Source: Pseudonocardia parietis (GTDB lineage Bacteria; Actinomycetota; Actinomycetes; Mycobacteriales; Pseudonocardiaceae). From it: DNA of 64,000 bases. Both the position numbers and the translations under genes were made by a program. The stretch spans positions 3,534,001 to 3,598,000 of the forward strand of contig NZ_JAGINU010000001.1 in the NCBI RefSeq assembly GCF_017876315.1. Reading direction: 5' to 3'. Under the pieces are notes generated by a model. That model was not told where the DNA came from. It made no database searches and saw nothing but the letters and a program-made list of their open reading frames with translations. Shown here one piece after another: positions 34,029-42,347 of this stretch. Each line of letters opens with the position of its first letter. Position 1 is the stretch's first letter.

Positions 34029-34190
34029 TGCCCCGTCAAGCAACGTTCGGCACGGAACTCGTCGGCCCAGGCGCCCGCCGGCGGCGTTGCCGACCGAGCC
34101 GAGTACCTCCGGTACTGGGCCCGGCCGGCGCCTTGCCGGCGACCACCTGGATCCGCCGATTCCCGCACCAACGTTCCCTGACGAGGCACA
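34026..34190. repeat. 165-bp structured repeat, copy A
   Basis: The left end GTGCCCCGTCA and the right end (read inverted) GTGCCTCGTCA are imperfect inverted termini, each followed within about 10 bases by AACGTT. Read on the minus strand, the interior aligns with the repeat at 55995-56159: GCAAGGCGCCG, TACCGG, CGGCAACGC and CGCCTGGG occur in the same order. It contains a small hairpin AGTACC-GGA-GGTACT whose pairs differ from copy B but remain complementary. The left edge contains the stop of the preceding gene, and the right edge supplies the GAGG of the following gene. Confidence 0.75.
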
Positions 34191-34191
34191 G

Positions 34192-35385
34192 ATGACACTC
34201 GCCACCGACCGGAACACCGAGCCGGTCACCGAGACCGACGAACAGTTCCGCGCGCGTCTGCGCGCCTTCCTGACCGAGCACCGTCCCGGGCCCCGCCCGC
34301 GCGGCACCGAGGAGCGGCGGGCCTGGCAGAAGGCGTGGCGCGCCACGCTGTTCGACGCCGGCCTGTCCGGGCCGAGCTGGCCGCGCGAGTACGGCGGGAT
34401 GGATCTGCCCTTCGCACGCCAGGTCATCTACCAGGAGGAGTACGCCAGGGCCCGGGTCCCCGGTCCACAGGGGACGGGACTGGGGATCGCCGGTCCCACG
34501 ATCATCACCTATGCCTCCGCGGAGCAGAAGCAGCGCTGGCTCCGCCCGATGCTGCGCGGCGACACCGTCTGGGCGCAGGGCTACTCCGAGCCCGAGGCGG
34601 GATCCGACCTGCCCGCACTGCGGACCACCGCCCGCCGCGAGGGCGATCACTACGTCGTCAACGGGCAGAAGGTGTGGAACACCCATGCCGACCATGCGGA
34701 CATCCTGTTCACCCTCGTGCGCACCGGTACGACGGAGTCCCGGCAGAAGGGCATCAGCTACCTGATCATCGATGCGCGCGCCCCGGGCGTCACCGTCCGG
34801 CCGCTGCGGGACCTGACCGGCGGCACGCACTTCTCGGAGATCTTCTTCTCCGACGTCCGGGTCTCGGTGGCCGATCGCGTCGGCGAGGAGAACGACGGCT
34901 GGCGGCTGACCCGCACGTCGCTCGGGCACGAGCGGGCGGCCGGTGCGATGAACCAGGCCGCGCTCTACCGCCGGGTGCTCGACGATCTGGTGGAGCTGGC
35001 CCGCGAGCGGGGGCTCGCCGACGATCCGCTGGTGCGGGACCGGCTGGCCGGGTTCGAGTGCCAGGTGCGGATCATGCGCCACACCGGTATGCGGACGATC
35101 GCGGACATTCTGGGGCGCGGGGAGCCGGGGCCCGCGTCGTCGACCTCCCGGCTGTTCATCAGCACCTTCGAGCAGAGCCTGCACGAGTTCGCGGTGGATC
35201 TTCTCGGCGCGGCCGGGCTGCTGACCCGCGAGGACCCGCACGCCGTGCAGCGCGGACGCTGGCTGGGCGGGTTCCTGTCCACCCGGGCCTCGACGATCGG
35301 CGCGGGGACCGCGGAGATCCAGCGCAACACCATCGCCGAGCAGGTCCTGGGGATGCCGCACGATCCCGCCATGCCGCCGCGCTGA
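34192..35385 (+). CDS. acyl-CoA dehydrogenase, full-length (alpha-like subunit)
   Basis: This 397-residue protein has LSGPSWPREYGGMDLPFARQVIYQEEYAR, the FAD loop QGYSEPEAGSDLPALRT, NGQKVWNTHADHADILFTLVR, and ends STIGAGTAEIQRNTIAEQVLG. It is the complete, probably catalytic partner of the short subunit encoded upstream. The ATG at 34192 is chosen for the GAGG eight bases before it; the frame is open 105 bases further through the structured repeat but that part has no similarity. Introduction of a double bond into a branched or cyclic acyl-CoA is likely. Confidence 0.9.
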   Translation: MTLATDRNTEPVTETDEQFRARLRAFLTEHRPGPRPRGTEERRAWQKAWRATLFDAGLSGPSWPREYGGMDLPFARQVIYQEEYARARVPGPQGTGLGIAGPTIITYASAEQKQRWLRPMLRGDTVWAQGYSEPEAGSDLPALRTTARREGDHYVVNGQKVWNTHADHADILFTLVRTGTTESRQKGISYLIIDARAPGVTVRPLRDLTGGTHFSEIFFSDVRVSVADRVGEENDGWRLTRTSLGHERAAGAMNQAALYRRVLDDLVELARERGLADDPLVRDRLAGFECQVRIMRHTGMRTIADILGRGEPGPASSTSRLFISTFEQSLHEFAVDLLGAAGLLTREDPHAVQRGRWLGGFLSTRASTIGAGTAEIQRNTIAEQVLGMPHDPAMPPR

Positions 35386-35455
35386 GCGTGCGCAGACCGA
35401 TATTCCGTAACACCTGAGGCCGGCGCTCGTCGGCCCGATGACGTGAGGAGGAGCC

Positions 35456-36472
35456 GTGGGCGTTGTCGTCGGAATGCCGTGGCCGGGTGCCGAGGTTGCC
35501 GCGGAGGCCGAGCAGGCGGGCGTGGGGGCGTTCTGCACCGGGGAGTTCGTGGACCACGACGCCTACGCGCGGCTGGCCGAGATGGCCGGCTCGACCGGGA
35601 CCGCACAGATCGGCACGGCGATCGCCTACGCGTTCGCCCGCACGCCGTACGCCCATGCGGCCGCCGTCCGTACGCTCGCCGCGCGCGCGCCCGGCCGGGT
35701 CTTCCTCGGCCTCGGCTCCGGGGCGTACCGGATCAACCGGGACTGGTTCGGCGTCCCCGCCGACCGCCCGGTCGCCCGCACCGCGGACCTGATCGGTGCC
35801 GTGCGGGCCTGGCTGCAGGCCGAGAACGGTGAGCGGGTGCGCCACCAGGGGGAGTTCTACTCGATCGACGCGGACGTGCAGGCCCCCGTGCTCGGCCGCG
35901 TCGACGTCCCCATCCTGCTGGGCGGGTTCAACGCCGGGATGGCCGCGGCCACGGGCAGGGTCGCCGACGGGATCATCGGGCACGGCCTGTTCACCCGCCC
36001 CTGGTGGGAGGACGTGGTGCGTCCCGCGGTGGGCAAGGGACTCGCCGGGGTGGACCGGGAGGAGCCGCACCTCGAGCACGGCTGGGTCATCACCGCGGTC
36101 GACGACGCCGCTCCCGAGCGGGCGATCGCCGACGCGCGGCGGATGATCGCCTTCTACCTGACCGTCCGGACCTACGACCCCTATGTCGCCCACCACGGGT
36201 GGGAGGGCCCGGTGGAGACCCTGCGGGCGGCCTTCCGGGCGGGGGACACCGACGCGATGGCGGCTGCGGTCACCGACGAGATGCTCACCGCGATCGCGGT
36301 GAGCGGGAACACCTCCGAGGCCCGGCAGATGCTGGCCGCGAAGGCCGGGGCACTCCCGGCGGACGTCGCCTACCTGGCTCCGCCCTCGTTCCTGGTCGGG
36401 CGACGACGGCGGGCGGCCTATGCGCGGGCGAGCCTCGCCCTGGTGGACGCGGTCCCCGAACCACCGGCGTAG
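35456..36472 (+). CDS. LLM-class flavin-dependent oxidoreductase
   Basis: This 338-residue luciferase-like (beta/alpha)8 protein has VAAEAEQAGVGAFCTGEF, IGTAIAYAFARTPYAHA, GRVFLGLGSGAYRINRDWFG and VPILLGGFNAGMAAATGRVADGIIGHG. The family uses F420 or FMN; the variant lacks a clear marker for one. GAGGAGG lies before the GTG at 35456. It follows the dehydrogenase pair by 70 bp and precedes the regulator copy 2 by 72 bp on the same strand. A reductive or monooxygenase step in the same pathway is plausible. Confidence 0.88.
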   Translation: MGVVVGMPWPGAEVAAEAEQAGVGAFCTGEFVDHDAYARLAEMAGSTGTAQIGTAIAYAFARTPYAHAAAVRTLAARAPGRVFLGLGSGAYRINRDWFGVPADRPVARTADLIGAVRAWLQAENGERVRHQGEFYSIDADVQAPVLGRVDVPILLGGFNAGMAAATGRVADGIIGHGLFTRPWWEDVVRPAVGKGLAGVDREEPHLEHGWVITAVDDAAPERAIADARRMIAFYLTVRTYDPYVAHHGWEGPVETLRAAFRAGDTDAMAAAVTDEMLTAIAVSGNTSEARQMLAAKAGALPADVAYLAPPSFLVGRRRRAAYARASLALVDAVPEPPA

Positions 36473-36544
36473 ACAACGGGCTATCCGTGTAGAACTGCAT
36501 ACTCAATACGTCTCGGGGTTCCCGGGAAGAGACGGAGGACCCCC

Positions 36545-38080
36545 ATGACCTCGACGCACACCGGCGTGGTGCTCGGTGACGAGCCCGCGGACGACGCCGT
36601 CGGCGCCGGAACGCCGGTAGCGCCCGAACTGCCGGTAGCTCCCGAACTGCAGCGCCCGGCGCCCACCGATCCGGTTCCGGTTCCCGACGGCGACAAGCTG
36701 GCGGCGCGGGTCGCCCGGTCGTTGGAGGACGAGATCATCGACCGGGGTTGGCCGGTGGGTGAGGTGCTGGGTTCGGAGACGGAGCTGCGGGAGCGGTTCG
36801 GGGTGTCGCGGGCGGTGTTCCGGGAGGCGGTGCGTCTGGTCGAGCATCATCAGGTCGGTCGGATGCGGCGGGGCCCGAACGGTGGTCTGGTGGTGACGGC
36901 TCCGGATGCGGGTCCGGCCACGCGGGCGTTGGTGATCTATCTGGAGTTCCTCGGGACGAGTGTGGAGGACCTGCTGGCGGCGCGGTTGTTGCTGGAGCCG
37001 CTGGCGGCCCGGCTCGCCGCCGAGACCGTGACCGAGGCGGGCATCGAGGAACTGCGCGAGGTCCTGGGAGCCGAGCGGGCGGGACTCGGCGGGACCGGTC
37101 CGGTGAACGACGACCACGTGCACACGCTGGTCGGGCGGGTGTCGGGCAATCCGGTGCTGCAGCTGTTCACCGAGGTCCTGATCCGGCTGACCTACCGCTA
37201 CGCCCGCACCTACCGTCGTACGTCGCGGGGGGACGTCGGCGCTGCCACGGCCGACACCCACCGGTGGCACACCGACATCGTCGACGCGGTGATCGCCGGC
37301 GATGCGGCCGCCGCCGAGACGCGGTTGGTGACCCACCTCGGCTCGGTGGGGGACTGGTTGCTGGCCCGGCCGATGCGACGCGCCGAGATCAGGCGCCCGC
37401 CGCCGGGCCCGCTGGAGGACGGTTCGGGCCGGAAGCTGGCCGAGGTGGTCGCCGAGCGGATGCACGACGACATCGCCGCGGACGGCTGGCAGATCGGATC
37501 GGTGTTCGGCTCCGAGAGCGACCTTCTCGAACGCTACGGAGTCTCCCGGGCCGTCCTACGCGAGGCGGTGCGCCTGCTGGAGCACCACAGCGTCGCCCGG
37601 ATGCGCCGCGGCCCCGGCGGCGGACTGGTCGTCGCCGCCCCGGACCCGACCGCGAGCATCCACACCATGGCCCTGTGCCTCGACCACCTCGGCCTGTCCG
37701 GACACGACCTACGCGTCGTCCGCGAAGCCGTCGAACTCGGCTGCGTCACCACCGTCACCGCAGCAGTCCCGGCCGGGCAGGCCGCCGACCGGCTACAGGC
37801 CTCCATCGGCCGCGCCGGCCTCGACGGCGAATCCGGCGACGTGTTCCACGCCGAACTCGCCGAACTGGCCGGCAACCCGGTCCTGGTGCTGTTCCTCCGG
37901 ATCATCACCGAACTCTGGTCACGCCACAGCCGCACCGAACGCCCACCCGACCCCAGCACCAGCGACGAAGTACGCCGCGTCCACCAAGCCATCCTCGACG
38001 CCGTACTCGCCGGCGACACCGTCCTGGCCCGCCACCGCGTCCGCCGCCACCTACAGGCACTGACCACCTGGTGGCACTGA
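36545..38080 (+). CDS. double-module GntR/FadR-family transcriptional regulator (copy 2)
   Basis: This 511-residue paralogue of the gene at 10873-12324 is nearly identical over the first winged helix (SETELRERFGVSRAVFREAVRL) and over the whole second module (SESDLLERYGVSRAVLREAVRL to HLQALTTWWH). It diverges in the N-terminal 55 residues and in the middle, around residues 165-300. The patchwork suggests recent duplication with gene conversion. GACGGAGG precedes the ATG at 36545. The final codons WWH-stop are part of the 17-bp tandem repeat. It probably controls the upstream plus-strand genes and may bind the same operators as copy 1. Confidence 0.9.
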   Translation: MTSTHTGVVLGDEPADDAVGAGTPVAPELPVAPELQRPAPTDPVPVPDGDKLAARVARSLEDEIIDRGWPVGEVLGSETELRERFGVSRAVFREAVRLVEHHQVGRMRRGPNGGLVVTAPDAGPATRALVIYLEFLGTSVEDLLAARLLLEPLAARLAAETVTEAGIEELREVLGAERAGLGGTGPVNDDHVHTLVGRVSGNPVLQLFTEVLIRLTYRYARTYRRTSRGDVGAATADTHRWHTDIVDAVIAGDAAAAETRLVTHLGSVGDWLLARPMRRAEIRRPPPGPLEDGSGRKLAEVVAERMHDDIAADGWQIGSVFGSESDLLERYGVSRAVLREAVRLLEHHSVARMRRGPGGGLVVAAPDPTASIHTMALCLDHLGLSGHDLRVVREAVELGCVTTVTAAVPAGQAADRLQASIGRAGLDGESGDVFHAELAELAGNPVLVLFLRIITELWSRHSRTERPPDPSTSDEVRRVHQAILDAVLAGDTVLARHRVRRHLQALTTWWH

Positions 38081-38124
38081 CCATCTGACGGCACTGACCG
38101 TCTGGTGACACTGACCATCTGACG
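38057..38124. repeat. 17-bp tandem repeat, right copy (four units)
   Basis: Four consecutive 17-bp units at 38057, 38074, 38091 and 38108 follow the pattern RCACTGACCRYCTGRYG; units alternate between ...GGTG and ...GACG endings. The regulator stop codon lies in unit two. The repeat is inverted relative to 10848-10896, with both regulator genes and the block between them enclosed. Confidence 0.85.
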
Positions 38125-38181
38125 GCGCCGGCCGCGAGGCGCGCTGATCCTCCGATGCGCTGTCCCCGGCAGGCGAGCAGG

Positions 38182-39291
38182 TCAGCCGGCCTGCAGCAGG
38201 TCGCAGAGCCGGTCGTCGTGTACCGCCGAATCGCCGTAGAGCACGGCATCCACGGTGGCCCTGCGCAGGTGCAGATGCAGATCGTGCTCCCAGGTGAAAC
38301 CGATCCCTCCGTGCAGCTGCAGCGCCTGTCCGGCCACCCGGTGCGCGGCACCCCCGGCGTAGGACGCGGCGGCGCAGGCGGCGCGCGCGGAGTCCGGTGC
38401 ACCCGCGTCCGCGGCCATCGCGGCGTAGTGCGTGGCAGCTCGGGTCGCGTGGGCGTCCAGGGCCATCGAGGCACATGCCTGCTTGACGGCCTGGAACGAT
38501 CCGATGGGCCTGCCGAACTGCACGCGTGTCGACACGTGCTCGACGGTCAGGGCGAGCAGGCGTTCCATCGCGCCGAGCGCGTCCGCCGCCACGAGCACGG
38601 ACGCGTCGTCGAGCAGGTGCCGCACGGCCGCGGAGCCGCCGCCCAGCAGCCGCCCCGCGGGCACCGCCACGTCGTCGAGCCGTACCTCGTAGAAGGTGCG
38701 GGTCAGGTCGAAGGCCTCCTGCTTGCGGATCGAGACCCCGGGCGAGTCCCGGTCCACGAGCAGCGACCTCGGTTCGCCGTCGAGCAGCGCCGTGACCAGC
38801 AGCCATCGGGCACGCTCGGCGTCCTGCACCGCGGACTTCGCACCGTCGAGCACGTACCCGCCGGCGGTCGGCCGGGCGACCGCGCTCAACGCCTCCGGAG
38901 CCCAGGCCCGGCCCGGTTCCGCCACCGCCCAGGTCGCCGAATCCGTGCCGTCCGCGAGCGCGGGAAGGACCTCGGCCCGCAACGCCGGGTCACCGTCACG
39001 GGCCACCGCGAGCGCGACCAGCGCGGCCGGCACGAACGGGTCCGGCGCTCCCGCGCGGCCCAGCTCCTCGGCGACCAGTACCAGCTCGGACAGGCCCTGC
39101 CCGGTGCCGCCGTGCTCGTCGGGAACCGCCAGCCCGACCCAGCCGAGCTCGCCGCCCAACCGCCACAGCTCCGGATCGAGTACGGCTCCGCTCTGGTCCG
39201 TGCGTGCCCGCTCGAGGGGCGTCCGGGTGGAGAGCATGTCCCGCGACGCCTCGCGCAGCATGGCCTGCTCGTCGCTCAGCTCGAAGTCCAC
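38182..39291 (-). CDS. acyl-CoA dehydrogenase family protein, short type
   Basis: This 369-residue protein has MDFELSDEQAMLREASRDML at the N-terminus, VGLAVPDEHGGTGQGLSELVLVAEELGR, no standard FAD-loop SEPxAGSD (it reads AVAEPGRAWAPEAL), RVQFGRPIGSFQAVKQ, and LQLHGGIGFTWEHDLHLHLRR. Like the protein at 32901 it is a beta-type partner subunit that would need a full-length dehydrogenase, but none is adjacent. It may pair with one encoded elsewhere in the window. It is convergent with regulator copy 2. Confidence 0.86.
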   Translation of the reverse strand: MDFELSDEQAMLREASRDMLSTRTPLERARTDQSGAVLDPELWRLGGELGWVGLAVPDEHGGTGQGLSELVLVAEELGRAGAPDPFVPAALVALAVARDGDPALRAEVLPALADGTDSATWAVAEPGRAWAPEALSAVARPTAGGYVLDGAKSAVQDAERARWLLVTALLDGEPRSLLVDRDSPGVSIRKQEAFDLTRTFYEVRLDDVAVPAGRLLGGGSAAVRHLLDDASVLVAADALGAMERLLALTVEHVSTRVQFGRPIGSFQAVKQACASMALDAHATRAATHYAAMAADAGAPDSARAACAAASYAGGAAHRVAGQALQLHGGIGFTWEHDLHLHLRRATVDAVLYGDSAVHDDRLCDLLQAG

Positions 39292-39334
39292 GAGTCACCG
39301 TCCGGTCGTCAAATGGATGTCGTCCGGAACAGAG

Positions 39335-39340
39335 TATCCT
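39335..39340 (+). promoter_or_regulatory. -10-like TATCCT upstream of the YciI-like gene
   Basis: GTATCCTCTTT at 39334-39344 repeats the sequence upstream of the dehydrogenase at 32901. It extends to GTAT-N7-ATAC, a short dyad. It lies in the 146-bp divergent gap, about 95 bp before the GTG at 39438. Confidence 0.45.
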
Positions 39341-39437
39341 CTTTATACGTCACGGTCGAGGCGGCGGGGTGGGGTCTAGGCTGGGGCGCGTCGTCCGCGC
39401 CACGCGGATTCCGAAGTCTCTGAGGGGAAGTGCGCAA

Positions 39438-39731
39438 GTGGCCACCTTCGCGGTGATCTACTCCTACACCGACGACCACGAGCGTCGGGAGGCCGTACGG
39501 CCCACCCACCGTGAGTACCTGGCGTCCCTCGACGATCTGCTCGTCGCCGGGGCCTGGGCACCGGGGGAGCCCGCGGGCGGGCTGCTGATCTTCCGGGCCG
39601 CCGACAAGGCCGCGGTGCAGAAGATCGTGGACGGCGATCCCTACACCGACGCCGGCGTGATCGCGGGCGTGGAGATCCGGGAGTGGGCTCCGCCGCTCGG
39701 ACCGGTCGCGCCCTCGCTCAACGGCTCCTAG
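39438..39731 (+). CDS. YciI-like (dimeric ferredoxin-like) protein
   Basis: This 97-residue protein has ATFAVIYSYTDDHERREAVRPTHREYLASL, VAGAWAPGEPAGGLLIFRAADKAAVQKIVDGDPY and a short Pro-rich tail. This is the YciI/muconolactone-isomerase-like fold with the conserved His-Asp region. Family members act as small hydrolases, dehalogenases or isomerases, but most are uncharacterised. The GTG at 39438 is chosen after GAGGGGAAG. It is followed 106 bp downstream by a second, different YciI-fold protein. Confidence 0.82.
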   Translation: MATFAVIYSYTDDHERREAVRPTHREYLASLDDLLVAGAWAPGEPAGGLLIFRAADKAAVQKIVDGDPYTDAGVIAGVEIREWAPPLGPVAPSLNGS

Positions 39732-39836
39732 ATTTTTCGGTTCCCTCGGCTCCACGATGTCGAGAACCGGTGACCGGCTCCGTCCCCGTGGTGCATGCGA
39801 CCACACCGGGCCGCACCAGTACCGAGGAGAACCACG

Positions 39837-40244
39837 ATGGCCAAGTACCTGCTGCTCAAGCACTACCGCGGCGCCCCGGCCGCGGTCAACGACGTGCCGA
39901 TGGACCAGTGGACGCCGGACGAGGTCTCGGCCCACATCCAGTACATGAACGACTTCGCGGCCCGGCTCGAGGGGACCGGCGAGTTCGTCGACGGTCAGGC
40001 GCTCGCCCCGGAAGGGACGTTCGTCCGGTACGACGGTGAGGGGCGCCCGCCGGTCACCGACGGCCCGTTCGCCGAGACCAAGGACCTCGTCGCCGGCTGG
40101 ATGGTGATCGACGTCGACAGCTACGACCGGGCGGTCGAGCTGGCGGGGGAGCTGTCGGCCGCCCCGGGGGCGGGCGGGAAGCCGATCCACGAGTGGCTCG
40201 AGCTGCGTCCGTTCCTGACCGCGCCGCCCACCATCACGGAGTGA
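39837..40244 (+). CDS. DGPF-domain (YCII-related) protein
   Basis: This 135-residue protein contains the DGPFAETKDLVAGWMVIDV motif that names the DGPF branch of the YCII family. KYLLLKHYRG starts the fold. Such proteins are almost always encoded beside ECF42-type sigma factors, as here, and are thought to act in the same regulatory unit; the mechanism is not settled. GAGGAG precedes the ATG, and the stop overlaps the sigma factor's GTG as GTGA. Confidence 0.9.
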   Translation: MAKYLLLKHYRGAPAAVNDVPMDQWTPDEVSAHIQYMNDFAARLEGTGEFVDGQALAPEGTFVRYDGEGRPPVTDGPFAETKDLVAGWMVIDVDSYDRAVELAGELSAAPGAGGKPIHEWLELRPFLTAPPTITE

Positions 40245-41398
40245 GTGCCCCGGTGGACGAGGTCCTGCTCCGGGACCTCACACCGGCCGTGCTCGGGATC
40301 CTCGTCCGCCGCGGAGCCGACTTCGCGGCGGCCGAGGACGCCGTGCAGGACGCGCTGGTCGAGGCGGTCCGCGTCTGGCCGGGCGACCCGCCGCGGGACC
40401 CGAAGGGCTGGCTGGTCACCGTGGCCTGGCGCCGGTTCCTCGACGGGACCCGGGCGGACGCCGCCCGCCGCCGGCGTGAGGACGTTGTCGACACCGAGCC
40501 GGCCCCTGGGCCCGCGCCCCCGGTGGACGACACTCTGCAGCTCTACTTCCTGTGCGCCCACCCGTCGCTCACTCCGTCGTCGGCGGTCGCGCTCACCCTG
40601 CGCGCCGTCGGCGGGCTGACGACCCGCCAGATCGCCCAGGCCTACCTGGTGCCCGAGGCGACCATGGCCCAGCGCATCAGCCGGGCCAAACGCACCATCG
40701 CGGGCGTGCGGTTCGACCGGCCCGGCGACGTCGCCACCGTGCTGCGCACCCTCTACCTCGTCTTCAACGAGGGGTACTCGGGTGCCGTCGACCTCGCCGC
40801 CGAGGCGATCCGGCTCACCCGCCGGCTCGCGGCCGCGATCGACCATCCCGAGGTGGCGGGACTGCTCGCACTCATGCTGTTGCACCACGCCCGGCGCGCC
40901 TCCCGGACGGGGCCGGACGGCGGCCTGGTGCCGCTCGCCGAGCAGGACCGCGGCCGGTGGGACACCGGGGCGATCGCCGAGGGTGTCGCCATCCTGCAGG
41001 CGGCGCTGGCCCGCGACCGGCTGGGCGAGTTCCAGGCCCAGGCCGCCATCGCGGCGCTGCACGCCGATGCGCCGACCGCCGCGGAGACCGACTGGGTGCA
41101 GATCCTCGAGTGGTACGACGAGCTCGCGCGCCTGACCGACAGCCCGGTCGTCCGGCTCAACCGCGCGGTGGCCGTGGGCGAGGCCGACGGCCCGCGCGCC
41201 GGGCTGGCGGCGCTCGCGGCACTGGAGGAGTCGCTGCCCCGCTATGCCGCGGTGGCGGCGTACCTGCACGAGCGCGACGGCGATCCGGTGACGGCGGCAC
41301 AGCTCTACGCCGAGGCGGCCCGGAAGGCGTCCAACCTGGCCGAACGCGACCACCTGACGCGCCAGGCCGCCCGGCTCAACGCGCGACGGCGTCGTTGA
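40241..41398 (+). CDS. ECF42-type RNA polymerase sigma factor
   Basis: This is a 385-residue protein. Residues 1-170 contain the sigma2 and sigma4 regions: FAAAEDAVQDALVEAVRVWP, DPKGWLVTVAWRRFLD, and the helix-turn-helix GLTTRQIAQAYLVPEATMAQRISRAKRTI. The remaining 210 residues form the long helical TPR-like extension of this class (VLRTLYLVFNEGYSGA, LLALMLLHHARRASR, NRAVAVGEADG). No anti-sigma gene is present, consistent with control through the C-terminal domain. It is translationally coupled to the DGPF protein gene, its usual partner. Confidence 0.92.
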   Translation: MSAPVDEVLLRDLTPAVLGILVRRGADFAAAEDAVQDALVEAVRVWPGDPPRDPKGWLVTVAWRRFLDGTRADAARRRREDVVDTEPAPGPAPPVDDTLQLYFLCAHPSLTPSSAVALTLRAVGGLTTRQIAQAYLVPEATMAQRISRAKRTIAGVRFDRPGDVATVLRTLYLVFNEGYSGAVDLAAEAIRLTRRLAAAIDHPEVAGLLALMLLHHARRASRTGPDGGLVPLAEQDRGRWDTGAIAEGVAILQAALARDRLGEFQAQAAIAALHADAPTAAETDWVQILEWYDELARLTDSPVVRLNRAVAVGEADGPRAGLAALAALEESLPRYAAVAAYLHERDGDPVTAAQLYAEAARKASNLAERDHLTRQAARLNARRRR

Positions 41399-41449
41399 CG
41401 GGGCGCCGTGGGCATCTACGCCGTGGTCGGGTGGTCCCGGGGGGCCCGC

Positions 41450-42253
41450 TCACGGGACGGTGGTGAACACGGGCCAGCCGATCTCGGTGCGCCACGCGGC
41501 CTGGTCGTCGGTGTCGCGGGGACCGACGAGATAGGTCTCGTGGACCGGCCCGTCGACGACGAGGGCGTGGTCGGCGAGGTGGGCGCCGAGTGCGCCGTAG
41601 GTCAGGTCGATGTCGTCGTGATTGCCGTGGTGGACGGTGAGTGCGAGCTCGCGGGCAGCGAGGGTGATCGGGCCGACCCGCCCGGCCCGCACCTCCCGGT
41701 CGGCCGGAACGAACACCGTGGCCCGGCCGTGTCCGTGGGTGAACAGGGAGTTGTCGTACCTGCCGCCGGGCGGACCGGTGACGATGGCACCGGCGGTCGT
41801 GACGGCGGCGTCGATGGCGGCCATCGCGTCCGAGTACCAGGTCAGGACGCCGTCGAGGTCGACCTCCGCCGCGGTGCCGACGACCCGGCGCGCGGGCTCC
41901 CGCCGGTGGACGACCTCGAGCCGGGCCGGGGTGGGGGTGAGCAGCCGCCGCAGGGCGGTCACCGCTCGGCCGGTCGCCGTGAGCCGGTCCTCGAGACGGG
42001 CGAGGTGGTCGGTGATCAGCGACGATCGGACCTCGGGGTCACCGGTCGCGAGCAGGTCGGCGATCTCGCGCACCGGCATGTCCAGATCACGGAAGCGCCG
42101 GATCACCTGGGCGGTCGGGATCTGCTCGGCGGTGTAGTAGCGGTACCCGGAGTGCGGGTCCACGTGCTCGGGTTCGAGCAGGCCGGATTCGTGGTAGCGA
42201 CGCAGCGTCCTGATGCTCAGGTGCGTCACGGTGGCGAAGTCCCCGATGGTCAT
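41450..42253 (-). CDS. MerR-family transcriptional regulator with GyrI-like effector domain
   Basis: This is a protein of 267 residues from the ATG at 42253. The N-terminal helix-turn-helix reads MTIGDFATVTHLSIRTLRRYHESGLLEPEHVDPHSGYRYYT, as in BmrR-type regulators; a GTG nine codons earlier is also possible. A coiled dimerisation helix follows (LARLEDRLTATGRAVTALRR). Residues 110-267 form a GyrI/SOUL-like effector-binding domain. It is divergent from the SnoaL-like gene at 42348, with a striking double dyad between. Binding a small hydrophobic or cationic compound and activating the neighbour is the family's normal behaviour. Confidence 0.9.
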   Translation of the reverse strand: MTIGDFATVTHLSIRTLRRYHESGLLEPEHVDPHSGYRYYTAEQIPTAQVIRRFRDLDMPVREIADLLATGDPEVRSSLITDHLARLEDRLTATGRAVTALRRLLTPTPARLEVVHRREPARRVVGTAAEVDLDGVLTWYSDAMAAIDAAVTTAGAIVTGPPGGRYDNSLFTHGHGRATVFVPADREVRAGRVGPITLAARELALTVHHGNHDDIDLTYGALGAHLADHALVVDGPVHETYLVGPRDTDDQAAWRTEIGWPVFTTVP

Positions 42254-42281
42254 CAGCGCCGTCACCGGTGCAGGATGCACC

Positions 42282-42330
42282 CTCTCCCGGGGGGAGGCTC
42301 ACCTCGACATCGACCCTCCCCCCGGGAGAG
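42282..42330. promoter_or_regulatory. 16-bp perfect inverted repeat, two MerR-type operators
   Basis: CTCTCCCGGGGGGAGG (42282-42297) is exactly mirrored at 42315-42330 with 17 bases between. Each arm is itself a near-palindrome of the form CTC-CCCGGG-GAG, like the spacer operators of MerR regulators. The arms face the two divergent genes (starts 42253 and 42348), so each probably controls one. Confidence 0.65.
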
Positions 42331-42347
42331 ACGCCAGGGTCGGGGTC

